From contig BQMF02000219.1 in NCBI GenBank assembly GCA_027922465.2, positions 62,001 to 126,000 of the forward strand: a stretch of 64,000 bases of DNA, written 5' to 3'. Made by a program: the position numbers and the translations under genes. The stretch is from Turritopsis dohrnii. Its lineage: Eukaryota; Cnidaria; Hydrozoa; Anthoathecata; Oceaniidae. Position 1 is the stretch's first letter, and each line of letters begins with the position of its first letter. Under the pieces are notes generated by a model that was not told the DNA's origin, ran no database searches, and worked only from the letters and a program-made list of their open reading frames with translations. Shown one piece after another: positions 41,840-51,981 of the stretch.

Positions 41840-42742
41840 TAGTTTTATTTGTAAACGTCATTATTCGACTGTATGTGAAGTAATTTTTGAAAAGTTTTAT
41901 CTTATTTAATCTGCAATCCAAAATTCAACTTCCCTTTGTTTCTTTGTATTCTCACTATTTTCGAGACAGAATTGGTATCCCTTTTGAGTGAAATATTAAT
42001 TAACGAAAATTAGCGACGTGAAACTTTCTTCGTGGTTTTTCTTCATTCTTGGTCTATCTTTTATTGAAAAGTGGGGGAGACAATCGAATTATGATATATA
42101 AAAAAGAAGTATGGTATGTCGTAGAAATTAAAAAACACGCAAAAAATATTTATTGTTAAGATTTATCCAAGTTTGTACATTAGCTATTTGCGTTTTCATA
42201 AATATTTTTGTATGTATATATTCATAGTGTTTATATGAAAAGATCAATACATGATTTCAAGTAAATGGCATTGTTTTCTTAATTATCTTGAGATTCACCA
42301 TGAAATCCAGGGGCAAGATCAGCAAAATGACCAAGCGTTGAGAAGTGCCTCAATATTATTATACTGGAATGGGAGTCATTTAATATTAACACATTATGCC
42401 CAGAAGGGCGTCATTTGATATCAACGCAATGATGCTCTGACGGGAGTCATAGCGGATTGAAGCTCTCGAGGTGATAAAAAATGACTCTTGTTTGAGCATT
42501 AATTCAAAATGATGCTCAAACGGGAGTCACGAAATGAGAATCGTAAGAGAGTCGTTTTCAAACGACTCCCTTTGGAGAGTCACAAATATCGCCATTTTTG
42601 AGAACTGAAAGGGAGTCATTCATGGTAATGAGAAGCTAAAGGGAGTAAAAAAAATACTTGTAAGGGAAAAGGAGAGTCGCCACAGGCACTTTGAAATGAC
42701 TCCCTTAGAGTTCTCACATTGACTCTCGAAAAATTGTCAGTG

Positions 42743-43077
42743 TGATCTAAAAGTTTTCCACTAAGATGGGTTGGGTGGTCAACGACCAATCTATGTTGTT
42801 GGAGTGAAGGTATCAGTGCTACATTATGTTCGTTATCAAGTGTATCATAGTTAAAGTCCCCCACTGTTATGTCAATATTGTATTCGGTGATTAGACTATC
42901 AAGTAAATCAGAAAGGAACCTTCGTGGCGTGTTTGGCCGCCTGTACATTATAGACATTACTATTTGAAGGTAAAAATCTTTTTTTCCGAAATGTAAAATA
43001 CTGAAACTGAACTGAATTTTACATGCTTTTCAATAACAATACCTTCTTTTAAACAAACAGCTATTTTGTCAAATTTA
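42743..43077 (-). pseudogene. Helitron (Helentron) endonuclease, middle piece
   Basis: Read down from 43077: KFDKIAVCLKEGIVIEKHVK, VSVFYI, a frameshift in an A run at about 42980, then IMYRRPNTPRRFLSDLLDS, DITVGDFNYDTLDN with the catalytic Asp/Asn pair, and HPTHLSGKLLDH. This is the exonuclease/endonuclease/phosphatase-type domain that Helentrons carry after the helicase, closely parallel to 57.8-58.1 kb (NLAVCHKNSVVMERHLQ, LVGDFNIDALSN, HTHLSGG). It is cut at 42743 by the CACTG element and at 43077 by a CCCAG element. Confidence 0.88.
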
Positions 43078-43084
43078 CCCAGTA

Positions 43085-43770
43085 AACACAAAGACGTCTT
43101 TAAGACGTCTTTTCTGGTCTCATACTGGTACGGACGTCTTTCGACCAGATAAGACGTCTTTGAGACGTCTTTTCTTGTGTTTTGAACAACCAGTTAATTT
43201 TCGTCCTAAGAGGACGTTTTAAAGACGTCTTTTTCTTGTCCTCAGTAAAACGAGTTTCCACTGGTCGCAACTAGACGTTTTAAAAGACGTCTTTTTCTTG
43301 TCCTAAGTAAAACGAGTTTGCACTGGTCGCAACGAGACGTTTTAAAGACGTCTTTTTCTTGTCCTCAGTAAAACGGGTTTCCATTGGTCCCAACTAGACG
43401 TTTTAAAGACGTCTTTTTCTTGTCCTAAGTAAAACGAGTTTTCACTGGTCGCAACTAGACGTTTTAAAGACGTCTTTTTCTTGTCCTTAGTATAACGAGT
43501 TTCCACTGGTCGCAACGAGACGTTTTAAAGACGTCTTTTTCTTGTCCTCAGTAAAACGGGTTTCCACTGGTCGCAACAGACGTTTTAAAGACGTCTTTTT
43601 CTTGTCCTTATAAGCAAGTTTTCACTGGTCGAAATTCAATGTTTCAAATACGCCTTTTTGTCGTCCTTAAAAAAAGTGGATTCGGTCTCTATACAAGATG
43701 TTTAGATAGATAGATCATGTATTTGTTTCAAAGACGTCTTTTTCTCGTTCTTCAAAGACGAGTTAAAAGA
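43085..43770. repeat. Left AGACGTCT array, 61-bp units
   Basis: GACGTTTTAAAGACGTCTTT recurs near 43213, 43274, 43336, 43397, 43458, 43519 and 43579, a 61-bp period with about seven good units (each also containing TTCTTGTCCT and ACTGGTCGCAA). The outermost part is denser in AGACGTCT. Confidence 0.9.
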
Positions 43771-45207
43771 CGGGGGTACTGTTTTTCATTAGCGTGATGC
43801 AAAGTTTAGATTTCTTTGAGATTAGTGACTTTAAGCTTAATAAAAATTAAATTAATAAAAGGGATACCCTTTATAGAAAGTTCAGTTTTGTCATTATTCT
43901 CTATTTTATAAAAAAACAACTTTTAAAAATGTTTAATGCACCCTTGTTCTAAAAATTCGCGGGAATTTAGAATTTTTCGAACACCAAATGAAAACTTTCG
44001 GAGATCAAACAAAGAATCGTTGAAGAACGAAGTGTTTTATTCCGAAGGTTTTCCTTGTGATTAATTCTTGCTGTTTGAAGATAAAGACTGTTCAGCTAAG
44101 TACCTTTTACTTTTAAAGTTTTCCTCGATAATTTGCTATAGTGTTATTGATTTATACATTTGATTATTTGTTTCCTAATTTTGCTAGCTAATGGTCCATA
44201 CTAACACAGTTTATGGTGGTGGTGGGGAACAACAACATACTAGTTTTATGTATGTGACGGTTTGAGGGAAAATCATAACAAGTTATAATTTCTGATAAAT
44301 ACATTTAATCCAATACCTTTTTTAAGAACGCAAAGTGGATTTTTAGAATGGAACACTTCAACACATAAGTGGTAGAATTACCCGCATCAAAAAGAATCAG
44401 GGCATGCTCTTTCGGTTTGGGTGAAGCACTCCGATTATTTCTCGACATCTTTTCATCAAAACATTGTGAATACTTTGCTTTTAAAAAGTTGCTTTTTTTA
44501 TCACTCAACATCAATTTCATGCGTTCGAAAATTTGTTCTAAAATTTTTGCAGTGTCATTGTGGATAGTTTCTACTTATTGGGAGTGGGTTTCCCAGCTCG
44601 TGAATATAATATAAGTTTAATTTTGCCTTGACACACCATCACCAAACTTTCTCATTTTGAGGTTGAAATATTAGAAGTTATAACTTCTGGGTTTTAAGGT
44701 AAATGGAGACGGCAAACAAATGCCATTGTAGATGCTAATAAAAACCAGTCATGTGTTTCAGAATTCAAAACAAATTTCTTTCTAGATGCCGTTTTGAAGA
44801 ACTATGCTACTTCAACAGCTTCTCACATACGAGAGTGATGGGGGTTGTGTTTAAACAATAATCAGTTCGGATGACTTATTTGATTAGTAATCTATATATT
44901 AATAGCCGATTCTCTGTCTGTCTGTCTGTCTGTTTGTTTGTTTGTTTGTTTGTAAGTCACGCAAAATGGTAGATTGAGTTGTGAGCGAAATTATTTCTTT
45001 TTTTGTGTGCGACGTGAGTTCGAAGCAAATACATTGCAACCCCAATCGAACATGACTTTTTTTGGCTGATGAACTAATAGGAATAACGTTTTGTTTTTAT
45101 TATTATTAGGCTGTTTTAGCAAGACGACGCGGACGTCATTACAAGACGGCGTTGTCATTACAGAATGACGCGTCTTCGATTTTTCGAAACTTTGTTTTAG
45201 CGCGAAT

Positions 45208-46261
45208 TTGCTGCTCCTCATTCTGTATGCAAATGATTTTTTAGACGATGAAGAATTTTTATTTCTTTATGATGCAAATTATTCGAGAGAATTATATCCC
45301 TACTGGAACTTTACGAGATTTGATATAAACGATTGGGATGATATTAAATGTAGAACTGAACTCAGATTTGCAAGGAAAGATCTTAAGCAGGAATGAGCTT
45401 AAGCATGTGTTTGATATTCCGGAAAAAATTGTGACAGTGCAAAGAACTACATGTTCTGGAATGGAAGGTTTATCATTCTTTTAAAGAGACTTACCTATCC
45501 TTGTAGATTTTCAGACATAGCAGCACTTTTTGGAAGAAATCCAACAGAAATTTGCCTTTCACTTTGTTTTAGACCATATGTACAATTTTCATAATCCCCT
45601 CCTTATGCAGTGGGACCAGCCATTTTTGCAACCACCAGCTTTGAATGAGTACGCTCAAGCAATTCATGACAAAGGAGCACCTTTAAACAATTGATTTGGA
45701 TTTGTTGATGGAACAATATGTCCAATTCTTAGACCAGAAACAAATCAAAGGATAGTTTATAATGGACATAAGCGAACTCATGCTTTAAAGTTTCAAAGCC
45801 TTGCTTTACCAAATGGCCTTATTGGTAGTTTAAGTGGTCCCTTCGAAGGGAAGCGCCATGCCAGTGCTATGCTTCGTGAATCTGGACTTCTTGTTAACCT
45901 TCAACGTAATGCATGGAACGGTCATGAACCTTTATGTATATATGGAGACATGGCATATCCTTTGAGTGTACACCTACAAACACCATTCACAAATGCAAGG
46001 CTAACTCAAGATCAGAAAAATTACAACAAAGCCATGAATTCTTTGAGAACTTCAGTAGAATGGTTATTTGGAGAATTGAAAAACTTTTTAAAATTTGTTG
46101 ACTACAAAAAACAATTAAAAATTGGTCTTAGTCTAGTTGGAAAACTATTTGTAGTCTGTGGTTTGTTGCATAATGCACGTACTTGTTTGTATGGAAACTT
46201 AGTGTCAGAATATTTCAATATTGACCCACCAAGTCTGAGAGAATATTTTCAAAGACCATAA
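45208..46261 (+). pseudogene. Harbinger transposase (DDE_Tnp_4)
   Basis: Reads FDINDWDDIKCRTELRF, then a frame change, IPEKIVTVQRTTCSGMEGL, another break, then ALNEYAQAIHDKGAPLNN, an in-frame TGA at about 45693 and FGFVDGTICPILRP with the first Asp. HKRTHALKFQSLALPNGLI and GSLSGPFEGKRH follow, then IYGDMAYPLSVHLQTPF with the second Asp, and TSVEWLFGELKNFLKF with the Glu. The last 130 residues (45869-46261) are open. It cuts and pastes Harbinger DNA together with the Myb-like partner encoded on the other strand. At least two frameshifts and one nonsense codon make it inactive. Confidence 0.9.
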
Positions 46262-46702
46262 AACTTTGTAAACAAACAGTTTTTATTTATACTATCTACT
46301 AGTTTTTACAATACAATATTAACAAGTTTATCATAACAACAAACAATGTACAAGTTTGTGAAATTTCTTAGAATTTTATAGAAATTTCTTAAAATAAAAG
46401 CTTTGTTTAATTCAGATTTGAACACATCAAAACAAAAGTTTCTAGGAATTTTAACCTCTTCATCAAAATCTTTATAAAACAGAACTTCTGGAAACTAATG
46501 TTAAAAAAGTTGCCGAGTTTAGTTATTTGACAACAAGTTGTTTATTTTTTTAAAAAGTGTATACTTTTGGATAGGTTTCACTTAAATAATTTCTATCAAC
46601 TCAATAAAAAAAGAGTTCAAAGAAGAACAGAATATAAACAAAATAACTTGATAGGCTTAACAAAACAAGTTTTAACTTAACATATATATCTTTCCAGCAA
46701 GT

Positions 46703-47661
46703 TTACTCTTTTTTCTTATCAAACATTATTTTGAACTGTTCTTGTTGCTGTTGCATCATGAAGAGAAACTGTTGTTGCATCAATGTTTGTTGTTCCTGCA
46801 TGTTTTTCAAAATATTTGTAAATTCTGCTTGTTGATTTTGTTTCATTTTTAGTTCCTCTTCTTTGTATTTCTGGTCTACTTCTAATTTACGGTTTAGAAA
46901 ATCAATAGTGTCTGAAGTTGACCTACGAGATCTCTTTTTCTTAGGAGAAGTGTCATCAGACTTTCTTTTCAATGTTTCACTATGTCGTTCCATAGCGGAT
47001 TGTCGAATTTCTAAAGATTTATTTCGTTCAGCTTTAACTGTTGCTTTTTTTTGATTCTGTTCCTCAGCATGCTGTCGATCAGATTCTTCAGAAAGATTAG
47101 TCAGTTCTTCTAACAACACATCACGTTCTGAAATTTCTTCTCCCCCTTGTCCTGTACTTCGGATTTCTTTGTTACTGGCTGCAGTATGATTTTTACTAAT
47201 GTTTGTGAATCTATCTCTTACACCTCTTTTTGTAGCACAGTTGTTGAACTCTTCCAAACTGTTTAAGGTCGTTGCTATGCTTTGTAGGATTACTCCTCTC
47301 TCCCCTGGAGCCTGATTTATGCGAAAACAAGTCTTGGGATATCATTTCTCTCATTAACAATATATCCTTTGCATCATTCCAGATCATAACAGGTCTAAAT
47401 AATAAAAACACAGTAACAGTATGCAGTATGTGATCCTAACCATGTGACCCTTTCATGTTTACATACATATCCTGTGTGAAAAAAACTTGTAATGCTATTT
47501 GTCTGACAGAAACCGACATAAAATTAGATAATATATACACACATCTCCTTAAAAAAAATATATCGATATACATTCACCAAAAATGATCCATTAGTACTAT
47601 ATACAGCTTACTTTCTGGCAGCATGAGCTACAGGATCTTCACGTTCTGCAGAAGACGCCAT
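46703..47661 (-). pseudogene. Harbinger Myb/SANT-like accessory protein
   Basis: Exon 1 (47661-47612) encodes MASSAEREDPVAHAARK with donor GTAAGC. Exon 2 starts at 47394 (acceptor TTATTTAG): PVMIWNDAKDILLMREMISQ with GSRGER, a one-base frameshift near 47305, then LNSLEEFNNCATKRGVRDRF, the SANT-like helices. A long charged and Gln-rich coiled coil closes the protein (KKKRSRRST nuclear signal, then repeated QQQ). This two-gene design is standard for Harbinger elements: the Myb-like protein brings the transposase to the ends. Most of the exon 2 frame after the slip (184 residues) is intact. Confidence 0.85.
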
Positions 47662-48446
47662 TTTCAATGATATGAGGTTGTGAACGCGACGTGAAAAATG
47701 CTACGACGTGAAAAACATTAGTGTCCAGTCTTTTTTTACTCCCAGGAAACCCCAAACTGGCGTTCGCGTCGTCTTGCTAAAACAGCCTATTGTTAGTTTT
47801 ATATTCCACGTTGACTTGGCTTTGAAAACAATACATCAACTAAATACAAAGAAACTAACTGATTAAACATTTTGGACAAAAAGCAGCAGTGGCAGAACGT
47901 GGCAGCATGTGCGGTTTGCCACTATCTCTTGCCTGACTGTCTGAGACGGGTGAAATTTTTTTTTGAGCAATCAAAATGTTTAAAAACCGATAGGTAAAAA
48001 AAGAGTATTATATCAAAACAAATTTTTTTTTTTTTTTTTTTTTTTGCTTTTCTTTTAACAAATTAATTTCTTCTTTTAATTGTTAAGCGTTCTGATCGAA
48101 TGTTTTTTATTCTATTTATTCATTTAGCACGTGCCTTTTTTCTCTCCTCGGTCGTGATGTTTTTAAGAAGAGAAACTATTTCCCCCTTACGTTTGATAGC
48201 AACCATGTTAGAGTGCGTAACTTTTTTAAAACAAAAGCTAATAAAATGTTGAAGTTTTCTCTCTCTACGTTTTGAGTGTATTGTTACACTGATAAAAGAT
48301 TGGTTTTATCAGAGGTTGTGACTTCGAATATGCTTCTGGTTGAACACAAGTTGTACGAGCCGTTTATAAGGAAATTTGACGTTTATTGATACAGTGATAC
48401 AGAGCAGGTGAACATCGGCGGCGAGCGACGCCGCCTTGGCGGCTAG

Positions 48447-49295
48447 ACTATATATTAATAGCCGATTCTGCGTCTGTTTGTTTGTCTGTCACGCAAAATG
48501 GCAGATTGAGTTGTGAGCGAAATTATTTCTTTTTTTGTGTGCGACGTGAGTTCGAAACAAATACACTGCAACCCCAATCGAACGTGACTTTTTTTGGCTG
48601 GTGAACCAATAGAGATAACGTTTTGTTTTTATTATTATTGTTAGTTTTATATTCCAAAGACCACCGTTGACTTGGCTTTGAAAACAATACATTAACTAAA
48701 TACAAAGAAACTGACTGATTAAACATTTTGGACAAAAAGCAGCAGTGGCAGAACGTGGCAGCATGTTCGGTTTGCCAGTGTATCCTAACGCTTTCGTGAC
48801 TGTCTGAGACGGGTGAACTTTTTTTCGAGCAATCAAAATATTTAAAAACCGATAAAAAAAGAGAATCATGAAACAAAATATTTTTTTGCTTTTCTTTTAA
48901 TAATTTAATTTCTTTTTTTTTAATTGTTATGCGCTTCAGATCGAACGTTTTTTTAATTCACTTTATTCATTTAGCACGTGCCTTTTTTTCTCTCCTCCCG
49001 TGTGATCTTTTTAAGAAGAGAAACCATTTCCCCCCTTACGTTTGATAGCACCCATGTTAGAGCGCGTAACTTTTTTGAAACAAAAGCTAATAAAAAGTTG
49101 AAGTTTTCTCTCTCTACGTTTTGAGTGTATTGGTACACTGATAAAAGATTGGTTTTACCAGAGGTTGTGACTTCGAATCTGCTACTGGTTGAACACAAGT
49201 TATACGAGCCGTTTATAAGGAAATTTGACGTTTATTGATACAGTGATACAGAGCAGGTGGACATGGGCGGCGAGCGACGCCGCCTTGGCGGCTAG
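48447..49295 (+). mobile_element. Short non-autonomous Helitron, copy B, head-to-tail with copy A
   Basis: Follows copy A directly: copy A ends CTAG at 48446 and copy B starts ACTATATATTAATAGCCG, its first T changed to A. It ends GGCGGCTAG at 49295 followed by T, with the same 3' hairpin. 849 bp, highly similar throughout to copy A. This is a tandem Helitron dimer, as rolling-circle read-through of a missed terminator would give. Confidence 0.87.
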
Positions 49296-49494
49296 TTTAT
49301 TTAATTTATTTAGCTGTAATTTATTTAACTGTTTCTGTTATACGTAAAGAATTTATGATTGATGTTAATTATTATTTACACTGAAAGAATACCTATTTCT
49401 TTTCAATATTCGTTTTCTACTTTTTTGCCCTGGTACGACTTGACGACCGCTAAGAACGTGCTTTTACTGTGCTCCCTGAAATGTCAATTTTTTA

Positions 49495-49774
49495 CAGAGG
49501 TCTTTTGGAGACGTCTTTGAAACGTCTTTTCAGGACCAGTTAAGACGTCTCTAAGACATCCTCAACTAGTCTCCAGGTGTAACAACAAAAGACGTCTTTT
49601 AGATACGAGAGTAAGACGTCTCAAAGATGTTTTCGAAAGACGTCTTTTTCTCGTCCATAAAAGACGTCTTTCGGTGTTACACCTGGAGACTAGTTGAAGA
49701 CGTCTTAGAGACGTCTTAACTGGTCCTGAAAAGACGTCTCAAAGACGTCTTCAAGACGTCTTGTGTTGACTGGG
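49495..49774. repeat. Right AGACGTCT array of the 6.7-kb CCCAG element
   Basis: AGACGTCT/AAGACGTCTT palindromes at short intervals. The array is itself nearly an inverted repeat: GTCTCCAGGTGTAACA at 49571 reads back as TGTTACACCTGGAGAC at 49675. It ends CTTGTGTTGACTGGG. Confidence 0.88.
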
Positions 49775-49850
49775 TAAGTTGGTTGCTATTACTAGTAAGC
49801 GGCTTTAGCACACTGAGTATTAAAATCAACGTTTTGCTTTTGTTTTTTTG
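49775..49850 (-). pseudogene. Helitron endonuclease, upstream stub
   Basis: Minus-strand residues LKPLTSNSNQL lead in frame into KFDKIAVCL at 43077 once the CCCAG element is removed, matching the position of FTGVSNHRFNNLAVC in the plus-strand copy. Further upstream the similarity fades, so this Helitron copy begins (is truncated) here. Confidence 0.6.
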
Positions 49851-50199
49851 GTTTTTTTTCCAAACTTTTGATGCACACGGGCTAGATAAAATAGCATGTA
49901 ACTGTCCAACGGCAAAAAAATCTATTGTTTAGGACTAGACTCGGAATAAAATAATTAAATCACACGAAGCACGGCAGCCACGTCGTGTAATAATACATCA
50001 GAAAAATGGACGCTATTCTAGCCTACGGTCAGGGTGCCTAGAATTCACAGGCAGTTGATGTGCGTTCTTTAAAGTAGTCTACATGAAGGCGCGACCAGAA
50101 GCACTACCACGAGGTTCGCTTTCCGTATTTCCACATGTTCAGCGTGGAGTGCTGTTTCTTCTGAAACTGATTCAAATTTTGTCGTAGATTTTGGTTGAG
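49851..50199. other. Non-coding junction between two opposite Helitrons
   Basis: No gene. It must contain the 5' boundary of the plus-strand Helitron, but I could not define its terminus. Confidence 0.35.
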
Positions 50200-50580
50200 T
50201 AAATTATATACTTTATAAATTCAGTACATTCTATAGATTACTTCTGGTGTTCATATTCAGTGTTATAAAATACCTTTTAGTTTACAAATTAACAGTAGAT
50301 TCTATAAAGTATCTCTGCTGCTCTGCCTTGCGTACAAATTAAGTACGTTCTATAAAATACCTATGGCGTAAAAACTAAGTACGTTCTATAAAGCACTTCT
50401 TTTCTCGCGTATATAAAAATACCTTGGGTGTAACAGATTCAGTACCTTCTATAAATACCTTCTAGTGTACACATTTAGTACATAAATTCTAAGAAAACAC
50501 CTCTAGTGTACAGATTTAGCACTTCCTACAAATGCCTCTGTAATACATATTCAGTGTGCTCTATATAAATATCTTTGCTA
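50200..50580 (+). repeat. Degenerate ~50-bp tandem repeats upstream of the plus-strand Helentron
   Basis: Motif TTCTATAAAATACCT followed by about 20 bp containing GTGTACAAATT and AGTAC recurs roughly every 45-55 bp, about eight times. It lies just upstream of the first Helitron frame. A different repeat stands at the equivalent place of the minus-strand copy (63440-63940). Confidence 0.75.
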
Positions 50581-50644
50581 AATAACAACATATATATAAA
50601 GCTTCAGTAATACCAGGTTATAACTTAATAACTTAACTTAATTT

Positions 50645-51319
50645 GTGCTAGGCCATTTTCATCAAGGCGACAGTCGTTTTGGTAGTACTGCCGGTATTCA
50701 ATGTACATGCAATTCATTATTTTCAATATTTTGGGCAACCATCCAAAGTGTTTTCGATTGGACAACCAATGATTTAGATAATATTCTAATAAACGGTGAC
50801 AGAATTTACAAATCTCTTTATACTCGAAATTATCTTTCCGTAGATGACTTACCTCGTCAAATTGATATAAATGAATCTATTACTCCTGTTAACTTTTTAG
50901 AACTTCATACATCTGTGGCAACTTTGATACCAGAATATCCTTTTTTAAGGGAAATTTTTAGTGAAATTCCTGATCATAAACCATGCATAATGATTATTAA
51001 TGATTTTGCATTTGCTATTTTTCGATCCCAATCTGGGGATAATTGTTATTATTTTGATCCTCACAGCAGAGACAAAAGGGGATTGTCTGTTGATAATGGA
51101 AAGTCTGCGCTTTTAACATTTGAAAATTTGTATCAAATTGAGGCATACATACAAGTTGTATACTTGGAATTTCATAACAGAGAAACTGCTTATTTTCAGT
51201 TACAATTTATTGATATTTCAATTAATGACGAAGTAAAAGCCGCTCTTAGGACTTCGTTCAGAAATATTGTGCAGCATAATACATATAACAGCCCATCTTG
51301 TAGACATGAAAAGAAATAA
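50645..51319 (+). pseudogene. Helentron N-terminal cysteine-protease module
   Basis: LGHFHQGDSRFGSTAGIQCTCNSLFSIFWA (quoted in two parts: GHFHQGDSRFGS, then IQCTCNSLF) opens the protein. The cysteine in QCTCNSL is the likely nucleophile and the paired Asp/His in YYFDPHSRDKRG the likely remaining catalytic residues. This is a papain-fold, deubiquitinase-like protease. The 224-residue frame is open and ends in a basic stretch where the frame shifts. The same module occurs in the minus-strand copy (ETCYRFDSHSRDERE at 63.0 kb), so it belongs to the Helitron family rather than to a neighbour. Its role in transposition is unknown; cleavage of ubiquitin or of the polyprotein are both possible. The first methionine is uncertain because the frame is open upstream at GTGCTAGG. 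Confidence 0.82.
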
Positions 51320-51981
51320 TATTATCAAAAAGTAAAACAACAAAAAAAAGAAAAGTATCAAAACGTGAAAGAAATGTTGAAGCAGAAATATAAAATGAGA
51401 AAGAAACAAGAAAAGAAAAATATCAAAATGAGAAAGAGAAACGAAAACAGAAATATCAAAATGAGAAAGAGAAAAGAAAAGAAAAGAAACAAAAAGCAAA
51501 AAGAAACAAATAAATATTAACAGATGTGAGCTTTTTAAAAATCATATCAAAGAAGGTCCATTTTAAGTGAGCGTTAGTTGCAATAGATGTCTCTATCACT
51601 GTGAAGAGGTTTATTGCAAAACAATACACAATGCCAGTGGAAAAAGTATTGTAACATTGTTCTATCTTATGATGGCTTTTATTACATATGTATCACATGT
51701 CACAAGAACTTCATGAAAAAAAGAATTCAATGAAAAAAAAGAAGTCCCTGTCTAATAAGCTCCAGATTTTTGAGTTTCCAATAGAGCTTGGAAAAATGAG
51801 GCGACTCGAAAAAATATTGATTGCTAAATCTATATTGTAAAGTAGCTGTTATGCCAAATGGACAATTTCCAAAATAGAAAGGAGCAATTTCTAATGTGCC
51901 AGTGAAAAAAACTAACACCATCAATGTTTTGCCTAGAACTGCGGATAGCAATGGATTGATGATTGTAAAGCTTAAACGTAC
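51320..51981 (+). pseudogene. Helentron linker and zinc-finger/DUF6570-like region, 5' half
   Basis: Frames decay through a Lys/Arg/Glu-rich tandem stretch (KYQNEKEKRK repeated about 51360-51490), then CNRCLYHCEEVYCKT, a CxxC-type finger, and later LQIFEFPIELGKMRRLEKI, NVPVKKTNTINVLPR and DSNGLMIVKLKR. The last line continues after the inserted CCCAG element at 54041 as TLDFRGHVYFEAV, with the frame restored if one AC is counted. Parallel to RLKLKYRG-like residues in the minus-strand copy at 62.4 kb (IIKLKRKLEYRGHMYFEAV). Several stops and frameshifts. Confidence 0.75.

Larger units (their letters stand above)
39199..42742. mobile_element. CACTG-ended (CACTA-like) element, 3.5 kb, TG duplication
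   Basis: Starts CACTGACAGTTTTAGCGG; the other end read on the minus strand is CACTGACAATTTTTCGAG. Flanked by TG at 39197-39198 and 42743-42744, and restoring a single TG rejoins the endonuclease frame. Both subterminal zones carry many GGGAGTCATT and AAGGGAGT repeats, the usual CACTA layout. Inside are two MITEs and a short acidic exon-like piece resembling the N-terminus of TNP2-type transposases. Non-autonomous in its present form. Confidence 0.9.
45108..47788. mobile_element. PIF/Harbinger transposon, ATT duplication
   Basis: Inverted ends AGGCTGTTTTAGCAAGACG, perfect for 24 bp. Flanks ATT at 45105-45107 and 47789-47791; the sister Helitron copy at about 48640 has the same site empty (one ATT fewer). 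Inside are the two genes expected of this superfamily, a DDE_Tnp_4 transposase and a Myb/SANT-like protein, converging and both broken. Confidence 0.93.
44891..48446 (+). mobile_element. Short non-autonomous Helitron, copy A (split by a Harbinger)
   Basis: Starts TCTATATATTAATAGCCG after an A and ends CTAG; 7 nt before CTAG is a 7-bp-stem hairpin (GGCGGCGAGCGACGCCGCC). TC start, CTRR end and 3' hairpin are the Helitron signature. Net length is about 870 bp without the Harbinger at 45108-47788. A GTCT/GTTT microsatellite (44911-44952) is near the 5' end. No Rep or helicase. Confidence 0.88.
43078..49774. mobile_element. 6.7-kb CCCAG element with AGACGTCT arrays, TA duplication
   Basis: Left end CCCAGTAAACACAAAGACG, right end on the other strand CCCAGTCAACACAAGACG. 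TA flanks at 43076-43077 and 49775-49776; removing the element and one TA joins the Helitron endonuclease frame (SNSNQL then KFDKIAV). Both ends carry arrays of the palindrome AGACGTCT. No transposase of its own is seen; the interior is mostly a later Helitron pair with a Harbinger inside. Part of the interior (about 44518-44580) is shared with the CCCAG element at 52 kb, so the two belong together. Confidence 0.92.

Noticed and set aside
50645..51319. Protease module as an endogenous viral tegument-type protease
   Set aside because: The same module heads two separate Helentron copies and is followed by Helitron Rep sequence, so it belongs to the transposon.
51218..51499. Minus-strand 93-residue Phe/Leu-rich frame as a membrane protein
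   Set aside because: It is the antisense of the Lys/Arg/Glu-rich tandem stretch in the Helentron linker.
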